Shown here piece after piece: positions 44,630 to 53,904 of a stretch of DNA of 62,770 nt. Where the stretch lies: assembly GCA_020630975.1 (NCBI GenBank), contig JAHDID010000016.1, forward strand, positions 54,720 to 117,489, in the 5' to 3' direction. The stretch's first letter is position 1, and every line of letters starts with the position of its first letter. The stretch comes from Verrucomicrobiota bacterium. Its GTDB lineage: Bacteria > Verrucomicrobiota > Verrucomicrobiia > Verrucomicrobiales > DEV007. The notes beneath the pieces were generated by a model. The model was not told the origin of the DNA. It saw only the letters and a program-made list of their open reading frames with translations, and did no database searches. The position numbers and the translations under genes were made by a program.

Positions 44630-45280
44630 CTATTCCAAAACTGTCTGAGTTAAGTTAAGCAAATCTAACACTTCCACAGGCGGACCTGCGAAAGCACCAC
44701 TCGGCATATTCCCCACATACCCAACTGCTTGCCAGCCTTCAGGAGTGCTGTAGTAAGCCCCGGTGCAGATCGTCGTAAATCGGTGAAAGAACTGAACAGC
44801 TTGTCTCTGCCCTTTGCTTTGCGCGGCCGAGTCGCAAAGATCGTCACAGATGGCTTGCTTCTGCAAAGGATCAACTAAATCGGAAAATAACGCTCCGAAC
44901 CGTTTCTCTGCCTCTGAATCGATCCAAGCGATCCCAGGTATGATCACTTCCCGATCCTGCTCTTGTCTTGGATAGGGAGCACTTATCCATTCATCAACAA
45001 AGTCGACAACACCAACCGCACTCGCTGCAGGCCCATGATCATCGGCCGGTAAAATTATATCAGCTAAAGCTTCTGTCACCGCCCTCTGCTGCTGAGTCAT
45101 AGTCAGGGACCAATAGTCTCCCCGTTGGTTAAACGTAGCTAAACTCGGATCGGTTCCATATCCATTGACTACGCCTGGAACGACAGCGCGTCCCAAAACA
45201 GGGCCCCCATTAGCATCCACTGCGGCGAAAGCAGCGAACCACTGCAGAACTTTTCGGCGAGCTAAACGGTTTTCTATCAT
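44630..45280 (-). CDS. Gluconate 2-dehydrogenase subunit 3-like protein
   Basis: The 216-residue protein has a hydrophobic or Tat-like N-terminus (LARRKVLQWFAAFAAVDA). It also carries the subunit-3 pattern TMTQQQRAVTEALADIILPADDHGPAASAVGVVDFVDEWI (from about 60). In other bacteria this small subunit partners a GMC-family dehydrogenase and helps its export. Here it directly follows such a GMC gene on the same strand (15-base gap), so the two probably form one periplasmic dehydrogenase. Confidence 0.85.
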   Translation of the reverse strand: MIENRLARRKVLQWFAAFAAVDANGGPVLGRAVVPGVVNGYGTDPSLATFNQRGDYWSLTMTQQQRAVTEALADIILPADDHGPAASAVGVVDFVDEWISAPYPRQEQDREVIIPGIAWIDSEAEKRFGALFSDLVDPLQKQAICDDLCDSAAQSKGQRQAVQFFHRFTTICTGAYYSTPEGWQAVGYVGNMPSGAFAGPPVEVLDLLNLTQTVLE

Positions 45281-45295
45281 AAGTTATGTCTTGGT

Positions 45296-47086
45296 TTATA
45301 GGTTTCCCTTACGAGCCTGGTCGACTAAGTATTCACCACTCCGCCAGGCTAGTGCCATGATCGTTTGAGTTGGATTCTTATCCGCATTCGAAGCAAAGGG
45401 TGCACCGTCGCAGAGAAACAAATTATCAATATCCCACGTCTGATTCCATTGATTACATACGGAGGTAGCCCGGTCTTCACCCATGATAGCACCACCGACT
45501 TCGTGAATCACCTGCCCACCCTGCAAGATAGTGTCCCGCCCGGACTTTTGGGGATTTGTTAGTGCAGTTCCGCCCATTTCCTCTATTATAGCAGTAAATG
45601 TCTTCTGAGCATGTGCCGCCATATTAAGCTCGTGATCGCTCCACTTCCAGTGCCAACGCATGACAGGTATACCCCACTTATCCGTAACATCGGGGTCAAG
45701 ATCTGCATACGAACCCTCGTTTGGAATCATTTCTCCGCGGCAGGATAGACTAATAAAGGACCCGTAGTATCGCCTCGCTTCCTCTTTTAATTTAGTCCCA
45801 TAGAGCCCTTTCAGATAATGGGCGGGTACGGGCAGATTTCCCTCTGGCATCCGCCTCGTCCCTCCGATTTCGATATGATACCCGCGCGCAAAATCTAATC
45901 TTCCAGCCAACTGATCCTTGTATAGCCACCATGGGCTGTAAAAATGGCACCCGCCAGCTCCATCATCATTGTGTGGCGGAAGATTCTCTAACGCGGGGAT
46001 CTGCCCACGTAAGTCAGACCCCACCGTATCCATGATATATTTTCCTACAAGACCACTCGAGTTGGCTATGCCTTCACCCCCATTCGAGTTGAGCATGATG
46101 CGAACCGACTCACCACTACTAGCAGCAAGAACGACCGCTTTTCCTAGCACACGCTCTTCTTTCCCAGTTGTCTTATCGATAAATAAAACCCCTTTGGCCT
46201 TGCCATCTTTACCTATTATCACTTCACGAACATGAGCGTCCGCTATGATGTCTAGGTTACCCGTAGCCAGAGCTGGAGGGAGATGAACCGTGGTACTTTG
46301 ATAATTAGCCCTGATGCTACAGCCACGACCACAATCCGTCGCCCAGAAGCAGGGTGCACGATTAACCATTGACTCGGCGACGATCTTTTGAGTATCCGCG
46401 TCTTCAGGGTGTAACTGAGCGGCTAGTTTTTTCCCGTCCATAGGCCGAGTCAAGACAGCCCTATGAATCGGCACGACCGGCACACCCATTGCCTTACCGG
46501 CTTTTTGTGTCATCAGGTCACCAACACGACCCTTTGGCGGTGGTTGCAATACACCAGCCGGTGAGTCAGGCGTATTCTCAAGCCCCTCGTTAGTCCCGTA
46601 GACACCAATTAGACGCTCTACTTTTGTATAATAAGGTTCGACATCTTCATAACCAATCGGCCAGTCAAAACCAAGACCATCACGGCTAAATGGCTTAAAA
46701 TCATAGGGCCCATTACGAAGAGAGATCCTCCCCCAGTGATTCGTTCGACCGCCTAGCATTCTAGCCCGCCACCACCTAAACTGCTCTTCCGGATTATCGC
46801 TGCCCTGCGTATACGGCTCATTCGGAACCTCCCACCCTCCGTTTACAGTAGCATCATAAAAACCAAAAGGTTTATCAGGCGTACTAGATCCACCAAGTGG
46901 CGCATGATCACCACGCTGCATCATGGGTGTCTCAGTCTCTGGCACGTAGGATCGTCCAGCCTCTAGCATGACACACTTAAGTCCTGCTAGACAAAGAGTA
47001 TAGGCCATCTGGCCACCGCCAGCACCAGAACCGACAATCACGACATCATATTCTTTTTTGCTTCTCGAGATAGGTATGGTAGCCAT
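45296..47086 (-). CDS. GMC-family FAD-dependent oxidoreductase
   Basis: The 596-residue flavoprotein has an FAD-binding DVVIVGSGAGGGQMAYTL at about 14-31. Its C-terminal catalytic segment is HEVGGAIMGEDRATSVCNQWNQTWDIDNLFLCDGAPF with the NPTQTIMALAWRSGEYL tail. It would oxidise a sugar or alcohol. No signal peptide is evident, which fits export by hitchhiking on the Tat-type subunit 3 encoded next. An Fe-S-like pair CFWATDCGRGC near 246-256 is noted but unassigned. Confidence 0.9.
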   Translation of the reverse strand: MATIPISRSKKEYDVVIVGSGAGGGQMAYTLCLAGLKCVMLEAGRSYVPETETPMMQRGDHAPLGGSSTPDKPFGFYDATVNGGWEVPNEPYTQGSDNPEEQFRWWRARMLGGRTNHWGRISLRNGPYDFKPFSRDGLGFDWPIGYEDVEPYYTKVERLIGVYGTNEGLENTPDSPAGVLQPPPKGRVGDLMTQKAGKAMGVPVVPIHRAVLTRPMDGKKLAAQLHPEDADTQKIVAESMVNRAPCFWATDCGRGCSIRANYQSTTVHLPPALATGNLDIIADAHVREVIIGKDGKAKGVLFIDKTTGKEERVLGKAVVLAASSGESVRIMLNSNGGEGIANSSGLVGKYIMDTVGSDLRGQIPALENLPPHNDDGAGGCHFYSPWWLYKDQLAGRLDFARGYHIEIGGTRRMPEGNLPVPAHYLKGLYGTKLKEEARRYYGSFISLSCRGEMIPNEGSYADLDPDVTDKWGIPVMRWHWKWSDHELNMAAHAQKTFTAIIEEMGGTALTNPQKSGRDTILQGGQVIHEVGGAIMGEDRATSVCNQWNQTWDIDNLFLCDGAPFASNADKNPTQTIMALAWRSGEYLVDQARKGNL

Positions 47087-47089
47087 CGT

Positions 47090-48682
47090 TTAATTGGTGA
47101 ATTCGCCAAATGGGCGGTTTTTAAATTGTGTCAACTCCTTAGAGAGTGCCGCAGCCAATCCCTTTACTATATCAGGATTAGACTGATATATATTTTTTGT
47201 TTCTTCAGGATCTACGACAAGATCATATAGTTGATCTGCATCGTAATAACTATTATTAGCTTTGGCTGCATAATGACCTAAATGACTATTTCGAGTGAGA
47301 TATGGACGCGGCAAATACTCGCCAAAAAAACCTTGAAACAGTTCACCTGCATCGATCCGCTTTTGAATCTTAGGTGGATACCGAACGGCGATATATTTCC
47401 AATACTTCGTTTTAATACAACGAGAGTGACCTAGCTCACCAAATAAAGACTCTCGGATAGGGATATCCTCTCCAAAAAGCAAAGCCCGAAAACTCAACCC
47501 ATCAAACTGATAATTAGCAGGAGGATTAACGCCACATAGATCCATCAAAGTCGGTGCCAGATCAATATTAGCCACTAATTGATCACATCTAGTTCCCGGC
47601 TTAATTTTATCAATCCACCTAGCCAGAAGCGGCACCCGCATACCAAAATCATGCAATGTTGCCTTTCCATGCCGCCAAGCACCATGATCTGGCACAAACA
47701 AAATAAGAGTATCTTTCGCTAAGCCCAGCGCTGCAATCTTATCGACGATCGCACCGATCCCATCATCGAGCCAAAGTGCATAAGCGTGCCTATCCTGAAA
47801 CCCAGCTTCACGATTTCGGCGTAGCACATCCTGCCGGCTAGGCATGATATCGGGTCGATCTGCTAGGAACCCCTCTCCCGTCATACGGGGATCTGCATTT
47901 AAAGAAAAATCATTTCTCCAGGGGGCCGGACCATGATGGAGCGTTGTCGAAAAGTAAAGGAAGAAAGGACGATCTGCAGCATCCCGAACATCTAGAAACT
48001 CAAGAGCATGCTCAACAGTCCATTCAAGGTTGTGCACATTTAACTGATTATTATAAAGCTCTTTTAAATTTGCTGCATAAACACCATCGGCATAATCGAA
48101 TCCATAACCTTTGATTTCATCGCACCAACGCCTATGATTCCTTTGCATTTTCTCGTTTACCTTCGGATCCTTAGGGTCAGCTGACTTATCGTAGGTCTCC
48201 AAGGGACTATCTTCAGGATGATCGAACCAATCATGCCTGATAAAGTGACTCTTTCCAACGAATCCGGTGCGATAGCCGTTCTGCTGGAGTATTTTTGCTA
48301 AATTCCATCCACCGGGCTCAAGTTCACCAATGTTTTCAACTTGAGTTTGATCACCAGGCGGATGCTCTTTGAGGAATCGCGGACCTTCACAGCGGCCTGC
48401 ATACCTCCCAGTAAGAAAGCTGTAGCGAGAAGGTGAACAGACTGTTGAAGTCACATTAAAGTCAGTGAAATACATGCCCTCATTGGCCAGCCGATCTATC
48501 CTTGGAGTGTGAACCCCGCCCCCCATAAATCCGAGAGAATCCCAGCTTTGGTCATCAGTGATAATGAACACAATATTAGGTTTATCCTGCTCTGCACTGA
48601 GTCGGTTAGGTATCACAGATACCACGACATAGAGCAGTATCGAAAATATAATACTAAAGTTCATAGATGATTTTTGTAACAC
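47090..48682 (-). CDS. Secreted sulfatase (type I)
   Basis: This 530-residue (GTG start) S1-type sulfatase has a signal peptide (hydrophobic 9-24). Metal ligands are TDDQSWD near 42-48, and the FGly site CSPSR is at Cys82 from this start. Later come GFVGKSHF and LFVPDHGAW. It would desulfate a glycan outside the cytoplasm. Start uncertain: GTG 48682 or ATG 48664, with GGGAG 2 bases before the GTG and too far from the ATG. It lies between the GMC and GH99-like genes. Confidence 0.9.
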   Translation of the reverse strand: MLQKSSMNFSIIFSILLYVVVSVIPNRLSAEQDKPNIVFIITDDQSWDSLGFMGGGVHTPRIDRLANEGMYFTDFNVTSTVCSPSRYSFLTGRYAGRCEGPRFLKEHPPGDQTQVENIGELEPGGWNLAKILQQNGYRTGFVGKSHFIRHDWFDHPEDSPLETYDKSADPKDPKVNEKMQRNHRRWCDEIKGYGFDYADGVYAANLKELYNNQLNVHNLEWTVEHALEFLDVRDAADRPFFLYFSTTLHHGPAPWRNDFSLNADPRMTGEGFLADRPDIMPSRQDVLRRNREAGFQDRHAYALWLDDGIGAIVDKIAALGLAKDTLILFVPDHGAWRHGKATLHDFGMRVPLLARWIDKIKPGTRCDQLVANIDLAPTLMDLCGVNPPANYQFDGLSFRALLFGEDIPIRESLFGELGHSRCIKTKYWKYIAVRYPPKIQKRIDAGELFQGFFGEYLPRPYLTRNSHLGHYAAKANNSYYDADQLYDLVVDPEETKNIYQSNPDIVKGLAAALSKELTQFKNRPFGEFTN

Positions 48683-48721
48683 AGCTCCCTAAGCGGGCTA
48701 AATCGGCCAAAAAATTCCGCG

Positions 48722-49762
48722 TTATCGGCAATTATCTTTGAACTCTCTAATTTTTTGAAGATAAGCCTCGCCGTACTCTTCTGCTGGCTCGACACTTGTC
48801 CCTTCCCACCATTCATTAAACGATGTCACAAATATCATGCTAGGAACGCCTTCGACTTGTTTCCCCGACTTAGCTATCATACCGGCAGCCTCTAACAGAG
48901 TCAGAAAATCGTCCGGTGTCCCAAGCATGCGAGGATGACCTCGAAAATCATGATACCGAGGGATCACTCCTGGAAAAAACACCGTCTCACGAGCCCAGTC
49001 CCTAAAAATCGGAAAAGCTTCCCGCGATTGAAAGCTTAACGCCGAATCACCCTCTATGACCTTCCGAGGCTCAAACATGTTGTAAGCACTGTATGCGTCA
49101 AACACGCCTAGCCCATTATGAGCTGTCCCCGGCTCTGCCTGATCTCCAAAAAATGCCTCATCACCTATCGTGAAAAGCTCTACCCCTATCGCTTGCTCAA
49201 GCAGGTCCAAGTGATGATGTTCAAAATTCCGTAGGACTCGACTCACGTAGAAACCAACCACGGGACGACCACCAATAGAGAAATATTGCTCGTGCCCAAA
49301 ATGATTTGCCTTCAAATCGATAAAGTCGGACACCATTTGCTGCATAGGCCCTGGCTGGCTAAAATCAACTATTCCATCTTTCTTACCGTCAGTCTCATCG
49401 AGAATGCCTAAGGTCTCGTAGTAAAGACCATATCGGATCTTACTCAAATTTTTTGCTTTTAGAAATCCAGACCTGAGATGGCGCGAGGTAAGAGTGTCAC
49501 TACCCCACCATGATACGAAGAGTGCATCGATACCATATTGACTAGCCCAGTCGACGTGCTTCTCAGCAATGCTCGGGTCGTCGGTGCCGTACTCCCCCAA
49601 AATCGGGGACTCCACGTACTCATGCCTCGTCCAGTCGCCTGCATGATACCAAGGGTAATAATAAGCCACTACAGCTGGCTGAGACCCTTCAGCAAAACCA
49701 CTGGTTCTGTAGAACCCAAAAATCGCGATAAAAAAACAACGAAACCAAAATGAAGCCATCAA
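48722..49762 (-). CDS. GH99-like glycoside hydrolase family protein
   Basis: The 346-residue exported protein (signal peptide about 1-25, ending GFAEG) has motifs of GH99/GH71-like barrels: VVAYYYPWYHAGDWT near the mature N-terminus, DALFVSWWG and MIFVTSFNEWWEGTSVEPAEEYGE near the C-terminus. GH99 members act on alpha-mannans. With the neighbouring sulfatase and lyase-like protein, it suggests attack on a sulfated algal or animal glycan. Substrate is inferred only. Confidence 0.8.
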   Translation of the reverse strand: MMASFWFRCFFIAIFGFYRTSGFAEGSQPAVVAYYYPWYHAGDWTRHEYVESPILGEYGTDDPSIAEKHVDWASQYGIDALFVSWWGSDTLTSRHLRSGFLKAKNLSKIRYGLYYETLGILDETDGKKDGIVDFSQPGPMQQMVSDFIDLKANHFGHEQYFSIGGRPVVGFYVSRVLRNFEHHHLDLLEQAIGVELFTIGDEAFFGDQAEPGTAHNGLGVFDAYSAYNMFEPRKVIEGDSALSFQSREAFPIFRDWARETVFFPGVIPRYHDFRGHPRMLGTPDDFLTLLEAAGMIAKSGKQVEGVPSMIFVTSFNEWWEGTSVEPAEEYGEAYLQKIREFKDNCR

Positions 49763-49814
49763 GTATCATCACTCCAGATCAATAACATATCGGCCTACAA
49801 AGACAGATTTTCCT

Positions 49815-52800
49815 TTAATTATTTGAGCTCCGAGTCACCTGCCAACTACGATCATTGAACTCTACCTCCACTTCCTTTCCGCTCAATTGCACCGTTACCG
49901 ATGACGTTTCTCCTTTGGTAACTATCGATACTGTATCGGCCACAGCCTGAGGCGAAACCTCCAGACGGTGCGGCACAAAAACGGTTACAAAAATCGACGT
50001 CCGATCCGATTCCAAAATCTCCGATGCGTGTGCCGTAATAGGCCGATCAAATACACCTCTCGTCTTTGACTTAGCGAATGTCATTCGCCTAGCACTCGTG
50101 AGTCCAATATCGCGACCGTCGCACGCTTCCATAACAATCGTAAGACTGCCTCCTGCACGGTATGGAAACCCAGCGAATGGAGTCGGAAACAACTCAGCCA
50201 AAGGCTCTGTGAACCAGTTTTCTCCACTATCACAACAGCTCAACAACTGCCACAACGGCCCACCTCGTTGCCCCACCAAATCAGCTCCAGCATCCAGTTC
50301 ATCCCTTACCACCAAGAACCCCTCATCGGAGAGAAGTATCCGTCTCCGCAGCTGCGCATCTGCCTTCAGATAGTTTTTCCAGACCACTTCTCCATAGGCA
50401 TCTCCACCACGATTTTCGACACTCGCATGCTTGAGGGAGGCAGGTAAGTAGGTGGTACTACTATCCGCACCAAAGAGATAATCACTAGGCATCCCCTGCC
50501 TTACCGACTCTCGCCATCGCAAAAACCCTGTAAAACTCTTTCCTTTATATTTCATATCGATTAGCAGATCGGTGAACTCTTCCGCTGGCAATTCGAGGCC
50601 GAAATAATCTTGCTTAGGTGCGAAATACTGATATCGCTCCATGGCAGGATCTATCTTTATCGCATACCTGCCTTGGGAACAATCGGAAACCAGCGAGTAT
50701 GGCGAGGCCTGATCTTTGGGCCAATGTGACGGTAGCAAGATCGACTCTAGCGACTCACAATCGAACAGTACCACCTCCTTTTTCGGCCCTTTGAGACGGA
50801 TATTGTCGACCAGTAATTCCGTCTCACCAGCACCAATCAAATCCATATAATGAATCTGATTAAACACTAGATATCCAGCATCTGTCACCATCCGTCGATC
50901 TAGTGGAAATCGATGAGTAAGCCATTTATCTGGTTCCCAGTCGGCTCGACCGAAAGGAAAATCCTGATCATCTGACCCTACCCACACCACATTATTGATG
51001 AGGATGTTTGTATTTTTGTTAGTTCGTAGGAAAGGTATACCCGCTGTCTCGAAATAGGGGATTGCTGGGCGCTTCTCGTAATGCCCATGACCACCGCGCC
51101 CAACATCGAGTAAAACTTGGGACGCTCCTGGATCGTTACTCGTGCGCAGCACGATTTTATCACGGATAGATTCATACCCCTCACCTCGGCGCACCTTTCG
51201 ATCGATCACATGACTTAGAGGTAGATTAGCTTGCTCCGAAGCTGGAAATGAGTCATCAATCGAATCGATTAGATGACAATGGACTAATGCCTCAGTGATA
51301 TCTCCAGTTAGCTCGTAACCAGCATTCTCTCGAGTCGCCCATAGTTTGTCGGCAACGTATGCAAAACTAGAGTCACCTAATAGTTTACCAAAATCTTTTA
51401 ACAAAAGCACCGCCTCCAATTGCCCACCGAGAGCGAAATGCTCGTCACCATAGGTGGGGATATATCCAGACGGAGATACTATATCACGCACCCTTCTGAA
51501 GGACTGAGCAATACCAGGCCGTTGCCCTAAAGTCACATCACTCCCCATGATCTCCGAAATCTGCAACATCCTCCTCAAGGTAATTCTGGAGTAGGAAGGC
51601 GCATTCTCTCCCCAATCCTCATCAGCTAGCCACTGATCCCAGCGCTGCTGAAGTGCCTCTCTAGCGGGAGCAAATTCAGCATCATCTGGAAAAATCTGAA
51701 AGGCAACGGTAGCTGCACCAAACGCAATCGTGCCCCCCCAGTTATCAGCCTCTGAGATAGTCGCCCCCCGAATCCAGTATGGCTGACAGTGAATCGCCAA
51801 CTCACGAAACTTTTCGATCCGCTCACGCGATAGTTTCCCTGCCTTCTGTAGAGCATTGGTACCCCGAGCTAGCGGAGCCATCGAAAATACATTTAGAATC
51901 GACTTCTCTGAACGGTCGTTAGGGTGTGCGTGCTTTTGCGCTACATAACTGTCCAAGACCATATCATACAGCATCTCACCCCACTCGAGCGATTCTGAGT
52001 GATCAAATTTTAATCCGTATAGGATCATGAATGATGCTGTAGCCCCCTGAGTCCGAGCCGCTCTCTGCTGCATGATCGCCTGCGGTGTCGTGGCGAGGTT
52101 GATATCGGCTGCCTTTTTGAGATAAGCATGGTAGGAGGCCGGGACTCGCCTTCCCCGAGTTTCCTGGGCACTTGCAGACTCTTTGGGCATAGTGACTGGA
52201 GGCTGAGTCATCTTCCCAAAGACCTGCGCGCGGTAGAGATGTAAATCACTCCGGCCTTCAGCAGTCCGGCCCAGCTTGATAAAACGCGCCCTGTAGCCAG
52301 AGAGATCGATCACTCTGCTGCCCGCTCCAGACTGAGCAACCCACGCTTTTTCCCAAGTCAACCCATCTAGCGACACCCACACTGTCAAATCCGACTGAAG
52401 CTCCCCTTCATCGTGACGCGGTGCCCGAAAGGCACGAGTCTCGAGACGCTCCAGCTCGGCTACCCCCGGTAGCTCGATAATAATATGCGGCTTGATCCTT
52501 GATAATCCGATCAGCCAGTCGCGGTCGAAATCGTGATCCCAAAACACAAAGTCAGATAACGTGCCAAGGTCGGCATGGTGATGAGATAGACTAAGATTCG
52601 CCCCATCCGAAATACAGCCAGTAATAAGCTCTGCCTCCTGTCTAGACGGTTTTTCTGACAAAAGATGGTCAAACAGTGTGGGCTGGATGGTGTAAGAGGA
52701 CTTCAGCCAGCGAGCCAGCCGCCGATAATAAGCCTCCCGATCAAGAGCCTCCGACTCGAATTGGCTGATCAAAAACGCTTGCATGGGAGGATGCCGACGA

Positions 52801-53249
52801 CTGAAATCGCCCCAATCGAATCGGATAGCTATCGAATTGGGCTCCCCGATTTCCAGCAGCTCACTTAGGTCTATCTGATCGTCTTCCAGCAGTTCTCCAT
52901 TTACCCATAACCGATACGGAGTATGCGCATCCTGCACCGCCCCGTAAATCCGAGAGCCTCGCCATGAAGGGGGGATAATGACGTCACAGACCGCCCAAAG
53001 AAAACTACCATCGGGCTGCGGCGGAAGCTTCTCCAGAGTCTGCGCTAGCTGATGAGATAAAGTACTCTGCCAGCCTACCCGATCAGCTCCAGCTGGTAAC
53101 TGCTCCCCACCCGCGCCAACCGACCAGCCCTCGGCCAAAGGCAACGTCCGATCGAATGGATCGACTCGGTCCAGATTCGCAGCCCGCGCAGCGAAGGTGA
53201 TTAGAGCGATAGCAGCGATCAAGTAAGGAAGTATGATATTAGGCTTCAT
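49815..53249 (-). CDS. Large exported lyase-like protein, heparinase II/III-type C-terminus, 1144 aa
   Basis: A signal peptide (about 1-24, ending RAANL) is followed by a GH2-like beta-sandwich (about 40-145, YRLWVNGELLEDDQ), a discoidin-like domain (about 205-335) and a helical toroid (about 370-660). A beta-sandwich follows from about 700 with GRGGHGHYEKRPAIPYFETAG, resembling the heparinase II/III catalytic-side region. A specific polysaccharide-lyase family cannot be named by eye. It is the largest island gene and is divergent from the sigma/FecR pair. Confidence 0.7.
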   Translation of the reverse strand: MKPNIILPYLIAAIALITFAARAANLDRVDPFDRTLPLAEGWSVGAGGEQLPAGADRVGWQSTLSHQLAQTLEKLPPQPDGSFLWAVCDVIIPPSWRGSRIYGAVQDAHTPYRLWVNGELLEDDQIDLSELLEIGEPNSIAIRFDWGDFSRRHPPMQAFLISQFESEALDREAYYRRLARWLKSSYTIQPTLFDHLLSEKPSRQEAELITGCISDGANLSLSHHHADLGTLSDFVFWDHDFDRDWLIGLSRIKPHIIIELPGVAELERLETRAFRAPRHDEGELQSDLTVWVSLDGLTWEKAWVAQSGAGSRVIDLSGYRARFIKLGRTAEGRSDLHLYRAQVFGKMTQPPVTMPKESASAQETRGRRVPASYHAYLKKAADINLATTPQAIMQQRAARTQGATASFMILYGLKFDHSESLEWGEMLYDMVLDSYVAQKHAHPNDRSEKSILNVFSMAPLARGTNALQKAGKLSRERIEKFRELAIHCQPYWIRGATISEADNWGGTIAFGAATVAFQIFPDDAEFAPAREALQQRWDQWLADEDWGENAPSYSRITLRRMLQISEIMGSDVTLGQRPGIAQSFRRVRDIVSPSGYIPTYGDEHFALGGQLEAVLLLKDFGKLLGDSSFAYVADKLWATRENAGYELTGDITEALVHCHLIDSIDDSFPASEQANLPLSHVIDRKVRRGEGYESIRDKIVLRTSNDPGASQVLLDVGRGGHGHYEKRPAIPYFETAGIPFLRTNKNTNILINNVVWVGSDDQDFPFGRADWEPDKWLTHRFPLDRRMVTDAGYLVFNQIHYMDLIGAGETELLVDNIRLKGPKKEVVLFDCESLESILLPSHWPKDQASPYSLVSDCSQGRYAIKIDPAMERYQYFAPKQDYFGLELPAEEFTDLLIDMKYKGKSFTGFLRWRESVRQGMPSDYLFGADSSTTYLPASLKHASVENRGGDAYGEVVWKNYLKADAQLRRRILLSDEGFLVVRDELDAGADLVGQRGGPLWQLLSCCDSGENWFTEPLAELFPTPFAGFPYRAGGSLTIVMEACDGRDIGLTSARRMTFAKSKTRGVFDRPITAHASEILESDRTSIFVTVFVPHRLEVSPQAVADTVSIVTKGETSSVTVQLSGKEVEVEFNDRSWQVTRSSNN

Positions 53250-53373
53250 AAAACAACAAACAGATTACACATCGCAGTCGGAGATGTATCCCAGTCTGCC
53301 TCACTGATATCCGGTACAAAAATTGGGCCGATATCAAGCTAATCAGGAGTATCACGATGGAAGACTACACATT

Positions 53374-53904
53374 TTGAGCGCTCAAACACCTTCAGAAAAA
53401 GACTTCGACCGATTATTCGAGACTCACGAACTGAGCCTTAGACTCCATGCTCGTGCGCTATTACCGAATTGGGATGCAGTAGATGAGGTGATGCAAATAT
53501 CTAGCGTGGTGATGTGGAAAAAAATCAGCCAACTTGATGAGGAAACTGCCTTTTTACCATGGAGCAAAGTGATCATCCGATTTGAAAGCCACAAATACTT
53601 CCGTAATCGCCATCGAGATCCCCTATTATTCGATGCCGACGTTTTGGATATTCTTTCCTCAACTATCGAAGAACAAAATGAACCTGATCTCGATGCTGAG
53701 CAAGCTGCCCTCGATCAATGCCTGACGGCTTTGTCTCCAACTGACCGCGAGCTCGTACTAGCACCCTACTGCGGCCACGGATATATGACAAAACTTGCGG
53801 AAATAAAGGGCTGCACACGTAACAGTCTCTATAAACAAGTTCGCCGCTTACGCAAAAAGTTGGAAAACTGCGTCTCGCGTCAACTCGACACAACTCAATC
53901 ATAA
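53374..53904 (+). CDS. ECF sigma factor (PVC type)
   Basis: This is an extracytoplasmic-function sigma-70 factor with region 2 (LRLHARALLPNWDAVDEVMQISSVVMWKK) and region 4 (SPTDRELVLAPYCGHGYMTKLAEIKGCTRNSLYKQVRRLRKKL) both present. The start is uncertain: TTG 53374 (preceded by GGAAG) gives a family-like N-terminus, while TTG 53323 adds 17 residues. It is followed by FecR with a one-base overlap (TAATG). It probably controls the island genes. Confidence 0.88.
   Translation: MSAQTPSEKDFDRLFETHELSLRLHARALLPNWDAVDEVMQISSVVMWKKISQLDEETAFLPWSKVIIRFESHKYFRNRHRDPLLFDADVLDILSSTIEEQNEPDLDAEQAALDQCLTALSPTDRELVLAPYCGHGYMTKLAEIKGCTRNSLYKQVRRLRKKLENCVSRQLDTTQS

Noticed and set aside
53323-53373. Extended N-terminus of the sigma factor from TTG 53323
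   Set aside because: Not excluded, but it adds 17 residues without family similarity; the TTG at 53374 has a better upstream GGAAG.
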